Shown here: positions 10,337 through 21,769 of the stretch, piece by piece | Layout: each line of letters begins with the position of its first letter | Numbering within the stretch: the stretch's first letter is position 1 | Origin: Paroedura picta | Lineage: Eukaryota > Chordata > Lepidosauria > Squamata > Gekkonidae | Direction of reading: 5' to 3' | Length of the DNA stretch: 64,000 nt | Assembly: GCF_049243985.1 (NCBI RefSeq) | Contig: NC_135379.1 | Span: 12,875,501 to 12,939,500, forward strand | Position numbers and translations under genes: made by a program | The notes under the pieces: generated by a model | What the model was told of the DNA's origin: nothing | The model's input: the letters and a program-made list of their open reading frames with translations, nothing else | Database searches by the model: none

Positions 10337-11796
10337 GTGGCAGTCAGTTCCACAAGATGCGTGGCATGAAGAAGTTGATTTCTTCCATCTGTTCTGAGTC
10401 TGCGGCTCATGAACTTTGCTGGACGCCTTCACCTTCAGCAGGCTGTGTTGCGCATGCAGGGAATTTTGCTACACTTTGCTTTCGCAGGGGTGGGCAGATA
10501 AGGGGGCACCTCTCACGTGGCAGTTTTTTGTAGACACCCGTAAAATGTATAATGTGTCAGCCATAAAATAGTTCCACTACCTGCCGCACATAACTGGATT
10601 GTCACCCTGCTGTAAATTTAAGCCCTAATAGATTCTGGACTGTTGTCATTAAGTTTTAGGTCTTATCTCATCCACGGCTTTTCTTCCCAATCTGAAATCT
10701 TCATCTGCACCACTTGGCAGTTGAAGAAACAAATGTTTTCCAAGCATCTGTTGAGCATTCCACCGCAGTTGGACTTTTAATCTTCAAATCAGTTCTTCCA
10801 GGTCCCTTTTGTAATAAATTATATACCTCATCCCCTCTTCTATTTAATAAGCCCTTAAAGCAAGCTCACATATGAATAAACTTCACATCAAAGCTAACGA
10901 TTTATTCGAAATGTAGATCTTTTAAGAGGATGTAGCTGATCAGGTGGAGTAATGAAGAAGTCTTCTTACAGGCTTGACGGAGCCCGGATTTCGGCAATGT
11001 TCCTTTTTCTAGTCACTGATTATGACAGGCAATTAAAGGTGTGGAACTAACATGCTTGAAAAGTGAGCGAGTAAAACTGAAAGGCGAACCAGCATCTTGG
11101 CCAGAGATTAAAATGAAATGCTGGATTTTCTTCCTGTGCAAACTGACAGGTGAAACAGTCCAGAGAAGAACAGCAGGAGTGATTTGGGGACACAGCTCGT
11201 GAATTGCAGATTTTTTTGGTTTCTTTCTGTGCTGGAACACAGTTGGAGTTATGCAATAGCCCCCTAGTATCCCCCACCCCCACCCAGCATCAAAGAGCAG
11301 GCACATCTGGCCCAGAACGTTGCAACAGAATCCTATTAAGACTGCTCTGTTACTAAACACTTTACTCCAGATAAAGGGACCACGAAAATAACCGGTGAAG
11401 AAGAAAACCTAATTTGTCAGGTGACAATGAGTGAGCTGAAAAGAGGAAGAAGCCAAGTTTGGAGAGATAAAAAGAGAGAACTTTTAAAACTCACTCATCT
11501 GAAACCCTCCAAGAAATCAATAGTGAATAAAGTCAAAATAACATCCACGCAGGCAGTTAACCCTGTGCCAAGTAAGTTGTCCACCTCGTGCATCAGATCT
11601 GTGGTGTCAGTAAAAGGTCAGAAATTGTTAACTGTTTTACAATTATATTTCATGGGAGGGGGGATGATAATTTGATCCCCCTCCATCACAATGACATGCC
11701 AGGTCTCCTGCCATTTTTGTCCCACTGCTCAGCTGAGCGGGGGCAGAAAGATGTAGCAGGGATATGCGGGTGAAGGAGTTAGCTCGGTCCGAATGC
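10337..11796. other. non-coding stretch without recognised content
   Basis: About 1.4 kb with no recognised repeat except possible old LINE debris. Open frames near 11013-11360 overlap on one strand in two frames and show no domain, so I do not treat them as coding. Confidence 0.4.
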
Positions 11797-12038
11797 CTGT
11801 TTGATGTTGTGGTTAAGAGCAGCGGCCTCTAATCTCAAGAACCAGGTTTGATTCCTCACTCCTCCACCACACGGAGCCAGCTGGGTGACCTTGGGCCTGT
11901 CACAGTTCTCTTAAGACTCAATCAGCCCCACCTACCTCACAAGGTTTCTGTTGTAGGGAGATGAAAGGGAAGGCGATTGTAAGCCACCTTGAGACTCCTT
12001 GGGGTAGTAAAAAGTGAGGCACAAAAGACCAGCTCTAC
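11797..12038 (+). repeat. tRNA-derived SINE (family A), diverged
   Basis: Recognisable gttgtggttaagagcagcgg (A box), ccaggtttgattcctcactc (B box), ccagctgggtgaccttgggc and a decayed 3' part. Confidence 0.75.
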
Positions 12039-13010
12039 CACACCATGAAAAGTTTCAGTTGCCCATTTCCGCACATTGAGCTTCTCTTGAAGGGACCAGT
12101 TGGCCAGGAAACCCCCTCCCCCCAAATACCCTTTGGAAAATGCAGAAAGCTATTTCTCCTATGAATAAGCTTCTTCGCCCACCATACTGGCATGAATACA
12201 GTTTGGATATACAAGAGAAAGAAAAGGGATATCCACAGAGGGGGACTCACGGCAGTCCTTGGAGTTCAGTTCAGTCGTCACCCAGCGAGATGATAACCGA
12301 CATATGGGCAGCCAATATGAAGCCTATTGAGAAAAGAAGGCCCACAAGATCAGACAATGCCCCCTTTTAAGCAGCGTATTCTATAACAAAGCTGCTATTT
12401 CATGGTGCTTCAGAGTGAGGAGTTAACCGTGCCAGAGTTCAGGCAGCCAGAAACTTGTCAGACCCAAGCCCAGTGAAAACCAGCATTCTTTCCAATCCTT
12501 TTATTTTTGCATTGTTTCAGAATTTCCCAGCAAAGGCCCAAGTCAACTCGCTGGGTCTTTAAAAATGGAGCCGTTCATCTTAACTGGAGCTGACATATGG
12601 ATTTTGAAGACGCACCCTGCTTTTCACGCTCTGTTATCCTCCATTGAGGGGAAAGGGTCTGCTCTGGGCTTGTCCAAAATAAATTTTAAAAGTTACTGAA
12701 TCAAGAGCAATAAACGTAACGGGAACATATGGAAGTGGTTACAGGTCTCCTGACATGCAAAGAGGATGGTTCAGCTGTTCTCTTCGGCTGCACGTTCCGA
12801 TGGACACGTGGGGAGAACGGAGGAAAGGATTTTTGTTGCCCCAGCTTGGAAATCCTCTTTGCCGTTGTGAAATAGTTTAGCCTTTTGGATCAGAGACTGG
12901 AACTCACTGTCCGATGGAGATATGTGATCGAAGAACTATTTTTCTCCTGAACTGGGGCAGCTCAACAGAATGATGTGGCCCTCAGCCTTTTTTCTCCAAC
13001 TGGAACTCCG
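12039..13010. other. non-coding stretch without recognised content
   Basis: No coding exon or clear repeat recognised. Confidence 0.4.
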
Positions 13011-13135
13011 TTGTCTGATGAAGGGAGCTCTAACTCTCCAGAGCTGAGACCCTGAAACACTTGTTGGCCTCGAAGTTTCTTCTTGACTTGAATCTCACTG
13101 TTCTTCTGCAGACTGCTGCAACTACCCTCTGGAAT
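13011..13135 (+). repeat. retro-repeat tail related to the GTTGGTCT family
   Basis: The order tctgatgaagggagctctaa, ctgaaacacttgttggcctc and ttctgcagactgctgcaac matches the common 'tctgatgaag...gttggtct...ctgcagacc' layout of reptile SINE-like tails. It is diverged. Confidence 0.4.
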
Positions 13136-13357
13136 TCTAGAGTGTTTCTTTTATGGATGAGCAAGTTAGCAACGTCATGTGCTGTCCCTGTTGTTTTTAA
13201 CAAAAAGGAACACTTAAGGGAAGTTCGCTGTGGATTCTGTCAACAACAGTCTCGTGATGTTGCAGGATTTCCATGAAACGTAATTTCCTGCAACTAACTG
13301 TCACGAACCAAGGCGACTCTCTTGTAAGAGACAAGACAATGGAGACATTCTTTATAG

Positions 13358-13495
13358 CAGGGGTAGTCAAACTGCGGCCCTCCAGATGTCCATGGACTGC
13401 AATTCCCAGGAGCCCCCTGCCAGCAAATGCTGGCAGGGGGCTCCTGGGAATTGTAGTCCATGGACATCTGGAGGGCCACAGTTTGACTACCCCTG
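13358..13495. mobile_element. palindromic hAT-type MITE, copy 3
   Basis: A 138-bp palindrome, with CCCCCTGCC giving one extra C in each arm. The exact 8-bp duplication is ctttatag (13350-13357 and 13496-13503). GCGGCCCTCC arm type with AGGAGCCCCC. Confidence 0.92.
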
Positions 13496-13734
13496 CTTTA
13501 TAGAAAAGAGTTCAGAGTGGTTTTATTACATCCAAGAGAGTACATCTGGAAGTATCATGACAGAAGTCTACTTTTAAGAACAACTTGCTTGGCCAGACTT
13601 GGGGTACATATAGACACCCCCTCTTCTTCCACCAATATACCATTTTCCCACCATTAGTTATTCCCGCGGCAGAAGGGCTTTTATCTTCAAAGGAAAGCTA
13701 GAACAAAGTGAAATCACTGGATCACCCCAGGCCG

Positions 13735-13868
13735 ATCATTCTCTTTCATACAAACCTACCTCACAGAGTTGTTGTGAGGGTTCCGTAGAGATGTGGAGAA
13801 TGATGTATGCCACAACTGCACTCTGTGTGAAAATGGCGGTATAAGGATACACTAAAGAAAATAATAAT
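13735..13868 (+). mobile_element. L2-like LINE 3' tail fragment
   Basis: Contains 'acctcacagagttgttgtga' and 'gaaaatggcggtataagga', the usual pre-tail module, and ends in an A/T-rich tract. Confidence 0.5.
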
Positions 13869-14049
13869 TATTTGAACTAATAAAAGGGTGGGCTTGTCTG
13901 TGGTTCTGACAGACAAAACAGCTAATATAGCTAGCAGTCTCAGAATTGGCCATCACCTTCAGGGAGACTGTGAGATCTGCAAGAGGAAGAAAAGGAAGAG
14001 GAAGGAGGACTGGAACATGTTAGCCCAAGTTATCCTCTGCCATACTGCT

Positions 14050-14336
14050 TTGCCAGCTTGGTGTAGTGGTTAGGAGCGTGGACTTCTAATATGGCGAGCC
14101 GGGCTTGATTCCCTGCTCCTCCTCCACATGCAACCAGCTGGGTGACCTTGGGCTCATCACAGCCTTGATAGTGCTGTTCAGACCGAGCAGGAATATCAGG
14201 GCTCTCTCAGCCTCACCTCCCTCACAGGGTGTCTGTTGTGGGGAGAGGAAAGGGAAGGCGATTGTAAGCCACTTTGAGACTCCTTCGGGTAGAGAAAAGC
14301 GGCATATAAGAACCAACTCCTCTTTTTCTTCCTTCT
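14050..14336 (+). repeat. tRNA-derived SINE (family A), full length
   Basis: Head gccagcttggtgtagtggtt, B box GGGCTTGATTCC, then the gggtgaccttgggctcatca and tgtctgttgtggggagagga modules and a tail aaccaactcctctttttctt. Confidence 0.85.
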
Positions 14337-14961
14337 AAAAGGCACTAGAGTAGTGGTCTCAAGCACTTGACAAGGTGAGTAGAGTGAAGCTGGCGGGTTC
14401 CCCCCCCCCCCCCTTATGTGCTAAAAAAGTACTCGACAAAGCAAGGTAGTGGTCACATGGCAACCAGACAGGGGATTATAATCCTTCTATTTTCTGATCT
14501 TAAAAATGAACTGCCCTTGCAATAGAAAAGAGATACATGTGTAGTTGGGAGCCTGTAGCATCGCTGGAACGGCCCTATAAAAATCTCTTCCCAAAAGATA
14601 ATCTACCATCTATAGTTATAAGCCTTTAAGCTGCTTATGGGGCTTGGGTTTTTGCGGTTGTTGTGTTTTTTTTGCCGCCCTAAATAGAAAACCAACCAGG
14701 AACAAATTCACCTAAGAGATCATGTAATAAACCCCCAAACTAATGGCACAAGAATCAATCCAGAAAGACATGCAGAATCCTTAGGCTTGTGCCAGATAGC
14801 ATTCCTATAGCTTGCTCTCTTGAAAAACAACCAGTCTTACTGTACAACATATTTGGTATCTTTTCACAGGCAAATTGAGGATAGAAATGTCTTCAAATGA
14901 AGTTAATCAGTGTTCTGCATGGAAAATCCTAGTTAAAGAAAGTTCTTCCTCATCATACACT
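14337..14961. other. non-coding stretch with a poly(C) tract
   Basis: A run of about 14 C at 14400-14413. Otherwise no gene or clear repeat recognised. Confidence 0.4.
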
Positions 14962-15197
14962 TGGAATACAAGAAGAGCTGTTTTTTTTTTAATCGCCTGC
15001 TTTTCACCAACCAGAGGCATCCCAATGCAGCTTACAATCACCATTGCCTTTCTCTTCCCGCAACAAACACCCTGTGAGAAAGGTAGAGCTCAGAGAGCTC
15101 TAAGAGAACTGATCTATGAGAACAGGTTTAAGGGTAACTGTGACTAGCCCAAGGTCACCCAGCTGGCTGTATGCGGAAGAGTGAGAAATCAAACTAG
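14962..15197 (-). repeat. tRNA-derived SINE (family A), diverged
   Basis: Minus-strand copy with 'cagcttacaatcaccattgc', 'acaccctgtgagaaaggtag' and 'aaggtcacccagctggctgt'. The tRNA-like head is decayed. Confidence 0.7.
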
Positions 15198-15430
15198 GGA
15201 TGCGTGATTTGATTTGGGTCAGTTACCCAAATTAGCCTTGATTCAGGCACGAATCGGCTGAATCTGGTCTGAATTGCCATTCCCCACTAAGTGATTTGGT
15301 GTAATTCATTGATTTGGACAAGCGGACATTTGAACTTTAAAGGGAAAGAGAAAGGGGGGAGTCTTTTCCAGGTGACTGGGTGGGGGCTGCGGTTTGAGGT
15401 GGAGGCACCACATTTGCATGGTATTTAGCT
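15198..15430. repeat. GGGATGYG-type interspersed repeat
   Basis: Starts ctagggatgcgtgatttgat and contains gaatcggctgaatctggtct and tgatttggacaagcg. Related copies lie at 54565-54735 and 56936-57385. Probably a nonautonomous DNA transposon; the class is uncertain. Confidence 0.4.
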
Positions 15431-15520
15431 GGCGAGATTTAGGTACACATTTAAGTTTTTAAAATTAACATCTATGAGTTATTCCACATAGTACTGTAAT
15501 TTGTGAGTTTCCATGTGTCC

Positions 15521-15592
15521 CCCTATGATGTTGTATGTAAACCGCCCTGAGCCATATGGAAGGGCGGTATAGAAATCAAAATAAATAAATAA

Positions 15593-15596
<4 letters not shown>
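15521..15596 (+). mobile_element. L2-like LINE 3' tail
   Basis: Contains taaaccgccctgagccatat and gaagggcggtatagaaatca followed by aaataaataaat, a standard 3' end. The microsatellite that follows probably started from this tail. Confidence 0.65.
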
Positions 15597-15627
<31 letters not shown>

Positions 15628-15736
15628 GGATGGATGGATGGATGGATGGATGGATGGATGGATGGATGGATGGATGGATGGATGGATGGATGGATGGATG
15701 GATGGATGGATGGATGGATGGATGGATGGATGGATG

Positions 15737-15813
<77 letters not shown>
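15595..15813. repeat. compound microsatellite (AG)n(GATG)n(GATA)n
   Basis: About 30 bp of AG, then about 115 bp of gatg and about 75 bp of gata units, very regular. It reads as a long Ser/Ile/His-rich open frame on the minus strand that is not a gene. Confidence 0.95.
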
Positions 15814-15825
15814 AACTTTCCAGCT

Positions 15826-15920
15826 ACTTAAAGAGAGCAACCATGTTCCCTCTCTCCCTCCTCTTCTTCAGTCTGAACGTTCCCAAGATCCCCAGCCTTT
15901 CCTCAAAAGGCTCAGTTGCA
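15826..15920 (-). mobile_element. CR1 LINE fragment
   Basis: Contains 'agagcaaccatgttccctct', 'cagtctgaacgttcccaag' and 'cagcctttcctcaaaaggc', matching the CR1 segment at 42970-43060. Confidence 0.6.
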
Positions 15921-16673
15921 GGATCCCTCCTTGTTGCTGTCCTCTGCTCCCTCCTCTGCCCCCCCCCCATGGGAAGCAAGGATTACAGCAGAGTCAGACA
16001 GCCACAAGTGGGAATTAAGAGCACCGCTGACACAGACTCTATAACAGGTTCTTAGCAGGAGGAGAGTCTTATGTCAAACCTCTAATACAGGGATGTTAAT
16101 GGAAAGAAAACACTGCGGCAATGTTGATTTATTGGGTCAGGCACATCAAGACGTTAATAAGTGAATCTTTGACACAATCCAGCGTAATGGCTATCTGGGG
16201 CTCTTCCAATGTTTCGTGTCACCGTGTTCTGGAGTGCTTTCACAATTACCGTGGCTGCGATCCAGTGCTTGGTGTTATTTCAAAAAGCACGCCCCGTATA
16301 AAAGGAAGGCTTATTGCTCGTGCTGAGCTCAATGGTTTTAGGACAAGAGTTCTTCTGCGGCCTGGCAGTTGTTAGATCTGCAATTCAATAGTTTCATCTT
16401 TGGGAAAAACAACCTCAGGTGAGGTTTAGAAATAACAAAATCTCACTGTCGCCCAGGGGTTTTCCTAATGTTTTCTTCCAAAACATTCCTGTGAAAACTG
16501 TTATTTAAAAGGATAAGCAAATGAGCAGAGACTTCAGTTTTCAAAGGTTGGCTCCAACAGCTCCCTCCCACCACGTTAGGATCCTTCTCCCCCTCTGGCC
16601 TAAGGAAATTAGTGGAAGGGGGCCATTGGATTCAAGTTGCAGCCAAGTTCTGGTGGCCACCTAAGATTTTCCT
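15921..16673. other. non-coding stretch without recognised content
   Basis: No gene or repeat recognised. The block at about 16110-16370 lacks recognisable repeats and may be single-copy. Confidence 0.35.
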
Positions 16674-16906
16674 TAGAAGAAGACGACTTGGCTTTCATAC
16701 CCTGCTTTTCACTGCCCGAAGGAGTCACAAAGCAGGAAGGTGGGGCTGAGAGAGCTCTGACAGGACTGCTGTGTGAGATCAGCTCTCACAGGGCTGCGAT
16801 GAGCCCAAGATCACCTAGCTGGCTGCATGAGGAGGAGCGGGGAATCAAACCTGGCTCACTATATTAGAAGTCAGTGCTTCTAACCCCTCCACCAAGCTGG
16901 CTCTCA
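16674..16906 (-). repeat. tRNA-derived SINE (family A), diverged
   Basis: Minus copy with gacttggctttcataccctg, ggtggggctgagagagctct and ccaccaagctggctct. A short internal stretch is missing. Confidence 0.75.
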
Positions 16907-16977
16907 ACATCAAGCTGGTTCTCATAGGTTCACCTGGGGAAAATGGCCACTTTGAAAAACAGGGGTCTATGGCAAAG

Positions 16978-17027
16978 GTGGCTCTCCAGATGTCCTTAGT
17001 TTACAATTCCCATGAGCCCCTACCAGC
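16978..17027. mobile_element. partial palindromic hAT-type MITE (one arm)
   Basis: ggctctccagatgtccttag and acaattcccatgagccccta match one arm; termini and the second arm are missing. Confidence 0.6.
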
Positions 17028-17459
17028 ACAGACGAATTCCTTTGGGTCCGGGGATCCTTACCAAGATCGCAGTGCTCTCTGGGCCATGTATTCAGAGGGG
17101 TGGTCTCAATGATACACAGGCCTAAGTTTTAATGCTGAGTCAGAGGCCATTCCAACCCTTCTGCAAATTGTGAACATGTCCCCATTATGCTCTCCTGCCA
17201 GGTGCCTAGTATGGTGTCAAGCACGGATTGCCAAACCAGCCCACAGCCACAACACGCTGTTCGTTTTCAGCTGTTGCTTGCAAGCACGACAGCAATGTGT
17301 TTATAAGGATGCTGGACCCCCATGCGAAAGAGGTGGCGTGAGCAGAACCACTTCCATTTTCTAATGTGTCACCAAAGCCAACAAAATGTCCCTCAGTGAA
17401 CGCACAGGTATAGTCGTAGTTAGGTTCTGGACTTGGGCCTGTGTTCCTGGTGCTTCGTC

Positions 17460-17551
17460 CAGGTTGGGAAATGCCTGGAGATTTGGGCCATGCCTCAGCG
17501 GGATGAAATGCCATAGAGAACACCTCTCAGAGTGGCCTTTTCTTCCTGGGG
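17460..17551. repeat. GTTGCCA-type element, left part
   Basis: Contains aggttgggaaatgcctggag and gaaatgccatagagaacacc, the left portion of the family; its right portion has been amplified in tandem immediately afterwards. Confidence 0.55.
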
Positions 17552-18019
17552 AACAGATCTCCCTAACCTGGAGACGAGCTGTAAGGATGGAAGAGCTCCA
17601 GCTGCTACCTGGAGCCTGGCAAGCCTAGCCACTGTTGTGTCCCAATTCCAACATCTACGTGAAGCTCCTGTTGATCTCTCTAACCTGGAGACGAGCTGTA
17701 AGGATGGAAGAGCTCCAGCTGCTACCTGGAGCCTGGCAAGCCTAGCCACTGTTGTGTCCCAATTCCAACATCTACGTGAAGCTCCTGTTGATCTCTCTAA
17801 CCTGGAGACGAGCTGTAAGGATGGAAGAGCTCCAGCTGCTACCTGGAGCCTGGCAAGCCTAGCCACTGTTGTGTCCCAATTCCAACATCTGCATGAAGCT
17901 CCTGTTGATCTCCCTAACCTGGAGACGAGCTGTAAGGATGGAAGAGCTCCAGCTGCCACCTGGAGCCTGGCAAGCCTAGCCACTGTTGTGTCCCAATTCC
18001 AAATTCTGCATGAAGCTCC
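17552..18019. repeat. 117-bp minisatellite, four copies
   Basis: Four tandem units of 117 bp: the phrase taacctggagacgagctgta occurs at 17564, 17681, 17798 and 17915. The unit derives from the right part of a GTTGCCA-type element (tggagcctggcaagcctag). Copies differ by only a few bases, with the last the most different. Because 117 is a multiple of three and the unit lacks stops in several frames, it makes repetitive open frames of about 200 codons on both strands that are not genes. Confidence 0.95.
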
Positions 18020-19100
18020 GTGTGGCCTCATAGTACGCCATACTCCCTCCGCATCATTTACCTCACAGGACTGCAGGAAAGATGAAATGGACTCCATTTT
18101 CAACCTCCTTTAAAGAAGGGGGCAACCCTGATGACAAAGGAAAAGAAGCAAGAGCCAGGAAAGAGATGCCCCCAAAGCCATTCACCACTGAAAGTCACAG
18201 GCTCCCAAACCCCACCTCCTCATCCGGAACCTTTTCTAAAGCACTCCTATATACTAAGAAATACAGCGATTTTCCAGTTGGTCAGCCAGAAGTCGCTCCT
18301 CTAGAGAACAGCTAGAATGTTTCTGCCAGGGCATCTAAGCAAGTGGAATTTCTTTTGATCAGCAATGTTTATGAAACTGCTTCAAGATGGGGAAACGCCC
18401 TTAGGAACCGCGAAGGTGGGGAAGGCCTGTGCGGGTGGAGCAACAGAGTTACGATGCCCTACGCTGTGCTCTTTTATTTGGGCTTCAGGTTGGGTTCCCA
18501 CCCCCCCTTCTTTCCAAATCTCTCCGCGTTCACGTAACAAGGAGTTCGGAGCTGAAATTGCTACCATCTGCCTACGAAAGAGCCGGCGAAAGGTGGTTAG
18601 AACAAATGAGTAAATCGGAGAGCAAAATACAGAGCAGCTAATGGGGGTCTTTCTGTCATCAGGACGAAAGATGAAAGGCTGCAAGGCCCGGGGGGGCGGG
18701 GAAATTAAAACTGCTTATCATTATTTTTAATGAAGTTTCCAACGTTACAGCGGGCGAGATCTAGAAAGAAGGGGGAAAGCACCTCGTTTTTATTTGCATT
18801 CTTGGGAGACGGCCAGTTATGATTGTTACCCTTAAAATACCAACTTTTTCCATACTCTCAGCTTAGTTAACGCTTGGCAGACTCTTGTATCAACTCCCTC
18901 CTTCCACATCGTGCCAGGCCCTTTGCCTATACAGAGCGGTAGTTCAGATCTCGCTTACCGTTAGAAGTCACAGCTTTCAATCTAGCACCCGCTCAAGGGG
19001 TTATGTACACGAAACTGTGGTTTTCATTGGGATCCATGGGGATTCACGTTTCAAAAATAATAATTTCAGGTACAGATTTTACTAATCTGAGGCTTCGTAT
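18020..19100. other. non-coding stretch without recognised content
   Basis: GC-richer than its surroundings in places, with several overlapping open frames of 60-100 codons in both directions (18340-18690) and no domain. I see no support for a gene. Confidence 0.4.
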
Positions 19101-19107
19101 GCAGTCG

Positions 19108-19384
19108 GTACTGGGCCGCAGCTCCTCCTCGTGCCCGGCTGCTGCCTCAGGGGCTGCGCCCTGCCACTCTGCCACCGGCTCACCTTTGGTGCTCTCCAGC
19201 GGCCGCCATGGCTGGGGCTCCCCCTCGACGTGGCACTGTGCAGCAGCTGCTGGCAGCACCTCTCAGTGAGTGGCAGTAAGTCAGGGATGCTGGTGGGAAA
19301 GCAAGCAGAGCAGGGACTCAGGCAGCCTCAGTAAAATTGTCAAGCATTGACCCGTCCCCGGTGATAAAAAGGTTGGGGACCACT
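19108..19384 (-). mobile_element. hAT-type DNA transposon remnant
   Basis: The right end reads ggtgataaaaaggttgggga followed by ccactg, the inverse of a Charlie-like terminus (CAGTGGTCCCCAACCTTTTTATCACC). The interior is GC-rich and undatable by eye; the other terminus was not found. Confidence 0.6.
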
Positions 19385-20425
19385 GATCCAGATGAAGCGA
19401 GCAGCTAAGAGCAGAACAGACACTGGAGGCGTTTTAGTGCGCATGCCGGGATATCTTTGTGGCCTTTCCCAGAGTATTCTTTGAAAAATACAGGTAGATG
19501 CATAGCACCTTTATCCTGGAATACGGTTTGGATTTTCTGGGTTTCTCAGCTATAAGCCTAGAAAAAAGCTAAGGGCAAGTTCTCCCCCCCCCTTCCCCTT
19601 TTTTTTCTTTTAGGATGATTTCATTCTTCTGGCAAGAGCTCCATACCCAAAGGGAAGCAAACTGGACAAGGGACTGCAGCAGGACAGCAGTGGTAAGTTG
19701 GTTTCCTTCCTCTCCAGCCCCAGAAAAAAATCTACATCCCTCCCCCCCCCTTCCTTAGCTGTCAAGTGGATCCAAAAGCGAGGGGGACGATCAATCCAAT
19801 GACAGTCCCTGCCCGGGGAACAAAGGCCGCTGCCATTCTGACATCCCTCCATCCATCAAGGACCTGCATCACCATTGGCAACTGGTCCCCCATCCCTGCC
19901 ACAGGATTCTAAGGTCTCGGGGGAGCCCCGATGGAATGCTGGGCACCCCACTGTGTCGGCAGAAAGACCACATATGTAAATATTCTAGGTGGATAAATAA
20001 ATAAATGGGGGAATTTCCATTACTTTCAAGGTTTCCTTTCTTTTTCTGATGCCATTTAAAAAAAACCCAACAATTTGTGGAAGACCCTGTGGGGATAGAG
20101 TGGTGTGCGTGGGTGTCTTTAGGCAGGCTGTTTAACATTTGAAAGTTTGTTGCATGATTACACCGATTACTGATTCTAGGAACTGTTGGTTTGTTTTCGT
20201 TTATAGCCCACGTCCATCTTAAGGGTTTTAGGGTACATAAAAATAGACTTGGAAAAAAAAACCCCTCTATTTAGATTCAGGGATTTTTTAAAATAACATT
20301 CATCTTCAAACATAAAAAGCAGGAAAGCAGCAGAATCCATCAGTGCTCTGTCCTGGGATGAAATTATTGCTTTATTTCTGGCCCTTTTATGACGTGCACT
20401 GAGGGGGCAGGGGAACCAGGATAGG
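19385..20425. other. non-coding stretch without recognised content
   Basis: No gene recognised. Short poly(C)/poly(T) tracts occur near 19584-19610 and 19741-19752. Confidence 0.4.
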
Positions 20426-20603
20426 GATTGTCCAGTTTGGAAATATCTGGAGATATTGGGGGGGGGGCAGAACCAGAGGGGAGCAAGATTTGGGGAGGGA
20501 GAAACTTCAGTGGAGTATAATATCATACAGTCCACCTCCCTTTTTCTCTAGTTGTAAACTCAGGTGATCTCCAGTCATGACCAATGGCTGGCAACCCTAA
20601 CCA
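20426..20603 (+). repeat. GTTGCCA-terminal nonautonomous DNA element
   Basis: Starts attgtccagtttggaaatat, passes through gagtataatatcatacagtc and ends caatggctggcaaccctaac. Same orientation as 41-258. Confidence 0.6.
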
Positions 20604-21033
20604 AGAACTGTTCGGAGGACAACCATGGGCCATTCTGTTAACCATCATGAAACAAGTTCAGGTGAGGACAGATGTGAAACCATAAATGTGAAGCCACAGA
20701 TGCATTAGGGAAAGATTCCCCCCAAGCCTGTTGGGATTACACTCATGGGCATATCTGTTTGGGATACAAGAAAATAGCATTAAAGACACATCAGAGGGAG
20801 CTTAACATTTCCCAGTAATCTGCTACCGCTGGCACAGACTTCTGTTTGGATCTTTTCAGTCTGCGGTAATAGAGGTATGAAAACTCAGTGATCAAAGGAG
20901 AACCCCCCCCCCCGCCCCTCCAAAAAAACCTACCCCCCATTGCCTATCCGTTCCTCCGTGCTCTTTATGCAATTGTGAAATAATGGAATGTACACAGAGG
21001 CCTAAATAGATAAATCTTAAATCTGTGTGAAAT

Positions 21034-21250
21034 GCCAGCCTTTTCCAATTTTTTTACCATTGAGAAACCCCGGAAACATTCTTCAGGCTTCAAGAAACCC
21101 CAGGCTTCAAGAAACTGTATTTAAACAACTGTATTTAAACAACCTATGTAGCAATATGTCAAATTCCACTCAAATTCCACCTTTGGGTTGACTTCTTGCA
21201 AACTGCAGAGGGGAGGTGACACCTGTATCTCATCTCTACCATTTCTGGAC
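21034..21250 (+). mobile_element. hAT-type DNA transposon remnant
   Basis: ttttccaatttttttaccat, gagaaaccccggaaacattc and ttcaggcttcaagaaacccc match a common reptile hAT family that begins CAGTGGTTCCCAACC. There is a short internal duplication (gtatttaaacaact twice). The right end is not clear. Confidence 0.5.
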
Positions 21251-21321
21251 ATAATAGCCCTTCTCCCTGACATGTAGATGTCAGGGAGGTTTTTGTTTTT
21301 AAAACAAAAAAGGGCTATTAT
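21251..21321. repeat. nested inverted repeat (three-way junction type)
   Basis: Outer arms ataatagccctt (21251-21262) and aagggctattat (21310-21321) enclose two hairpins: ctccctgacat / atgtcagggag (21263-21273, 21278-21288) and a tttttgtttt / aaaacaaaaa stem at about 21290-21309. Confidence 0.7.
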
Positions 21322-21625
21322 CTAGTTTTCTGGGTGCAGGAATGTTTACTTTTCATAGACAGGTATTTGATTATGGGTGCAACCTGAACTATGTTTGTAG
21401 TTTTTGTCTGAGAAATATTAATTAAGCTTCCTGGAAGACTACTCAGAATGGCTCTATTATGGGTTTGATCTCTGTGTTTGTGGTAAAAGCTTCTTTCCAA
21501 TCAGGAAAATGTAGGCCCTCCTACTCTTCTACACCACCGAAGGGTCAGCATTTGACCACCACTGCAGGGTCACAGAAACAATTCCTGGCATTGCTGAGCT
21601 CAAAATCTTGAGGTACATCCTACAC

Positions 21626-21761
21626 CAGGGGTAGTCAACCTGTGGTCCTCCAGATGTTCATGGATTTCAATTCCCATGAGCCCCTGCCAGCAAACACTGG
21701 CAGGGGCTCATGGGAATTATAGTCCATGGACATCTGGAGGACCACAGGTTGACTACCCGTG
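21626..21761. mobile_element. palindromic hAT-type MITE, copy 4
   Basis: A 136-bp palindrome of the TGTGGTCCTCC arm type, with a few arm mismatches. Exact 8-bp duplication tcctacac (21618-21625 and 21762-21769). Confidence 0.92.
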
Positions 21762-21769
21762 TCCTACAC

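Noticed and set aside
10337-11796. Search for an exon of the gene expected next to SVIL in mammals (a lysozyme-like gene)
   Set aside because: No lysozyme-type cysteine pattern or splice-flanked match was seen here or elsewhere in 1-51000.
15523-15840. Serine/isoleucine/histidine-rich open frame
   Set aside because: It is a translation of the gatg/gata microsatellite.
17495-18113. Repetitive open frames of about 200 codons on both strands
   Set aside because: They are produced by a 117-bp tandem repeat whose length is a multiple of three; the unit derives from a transposable element and no domain is present.
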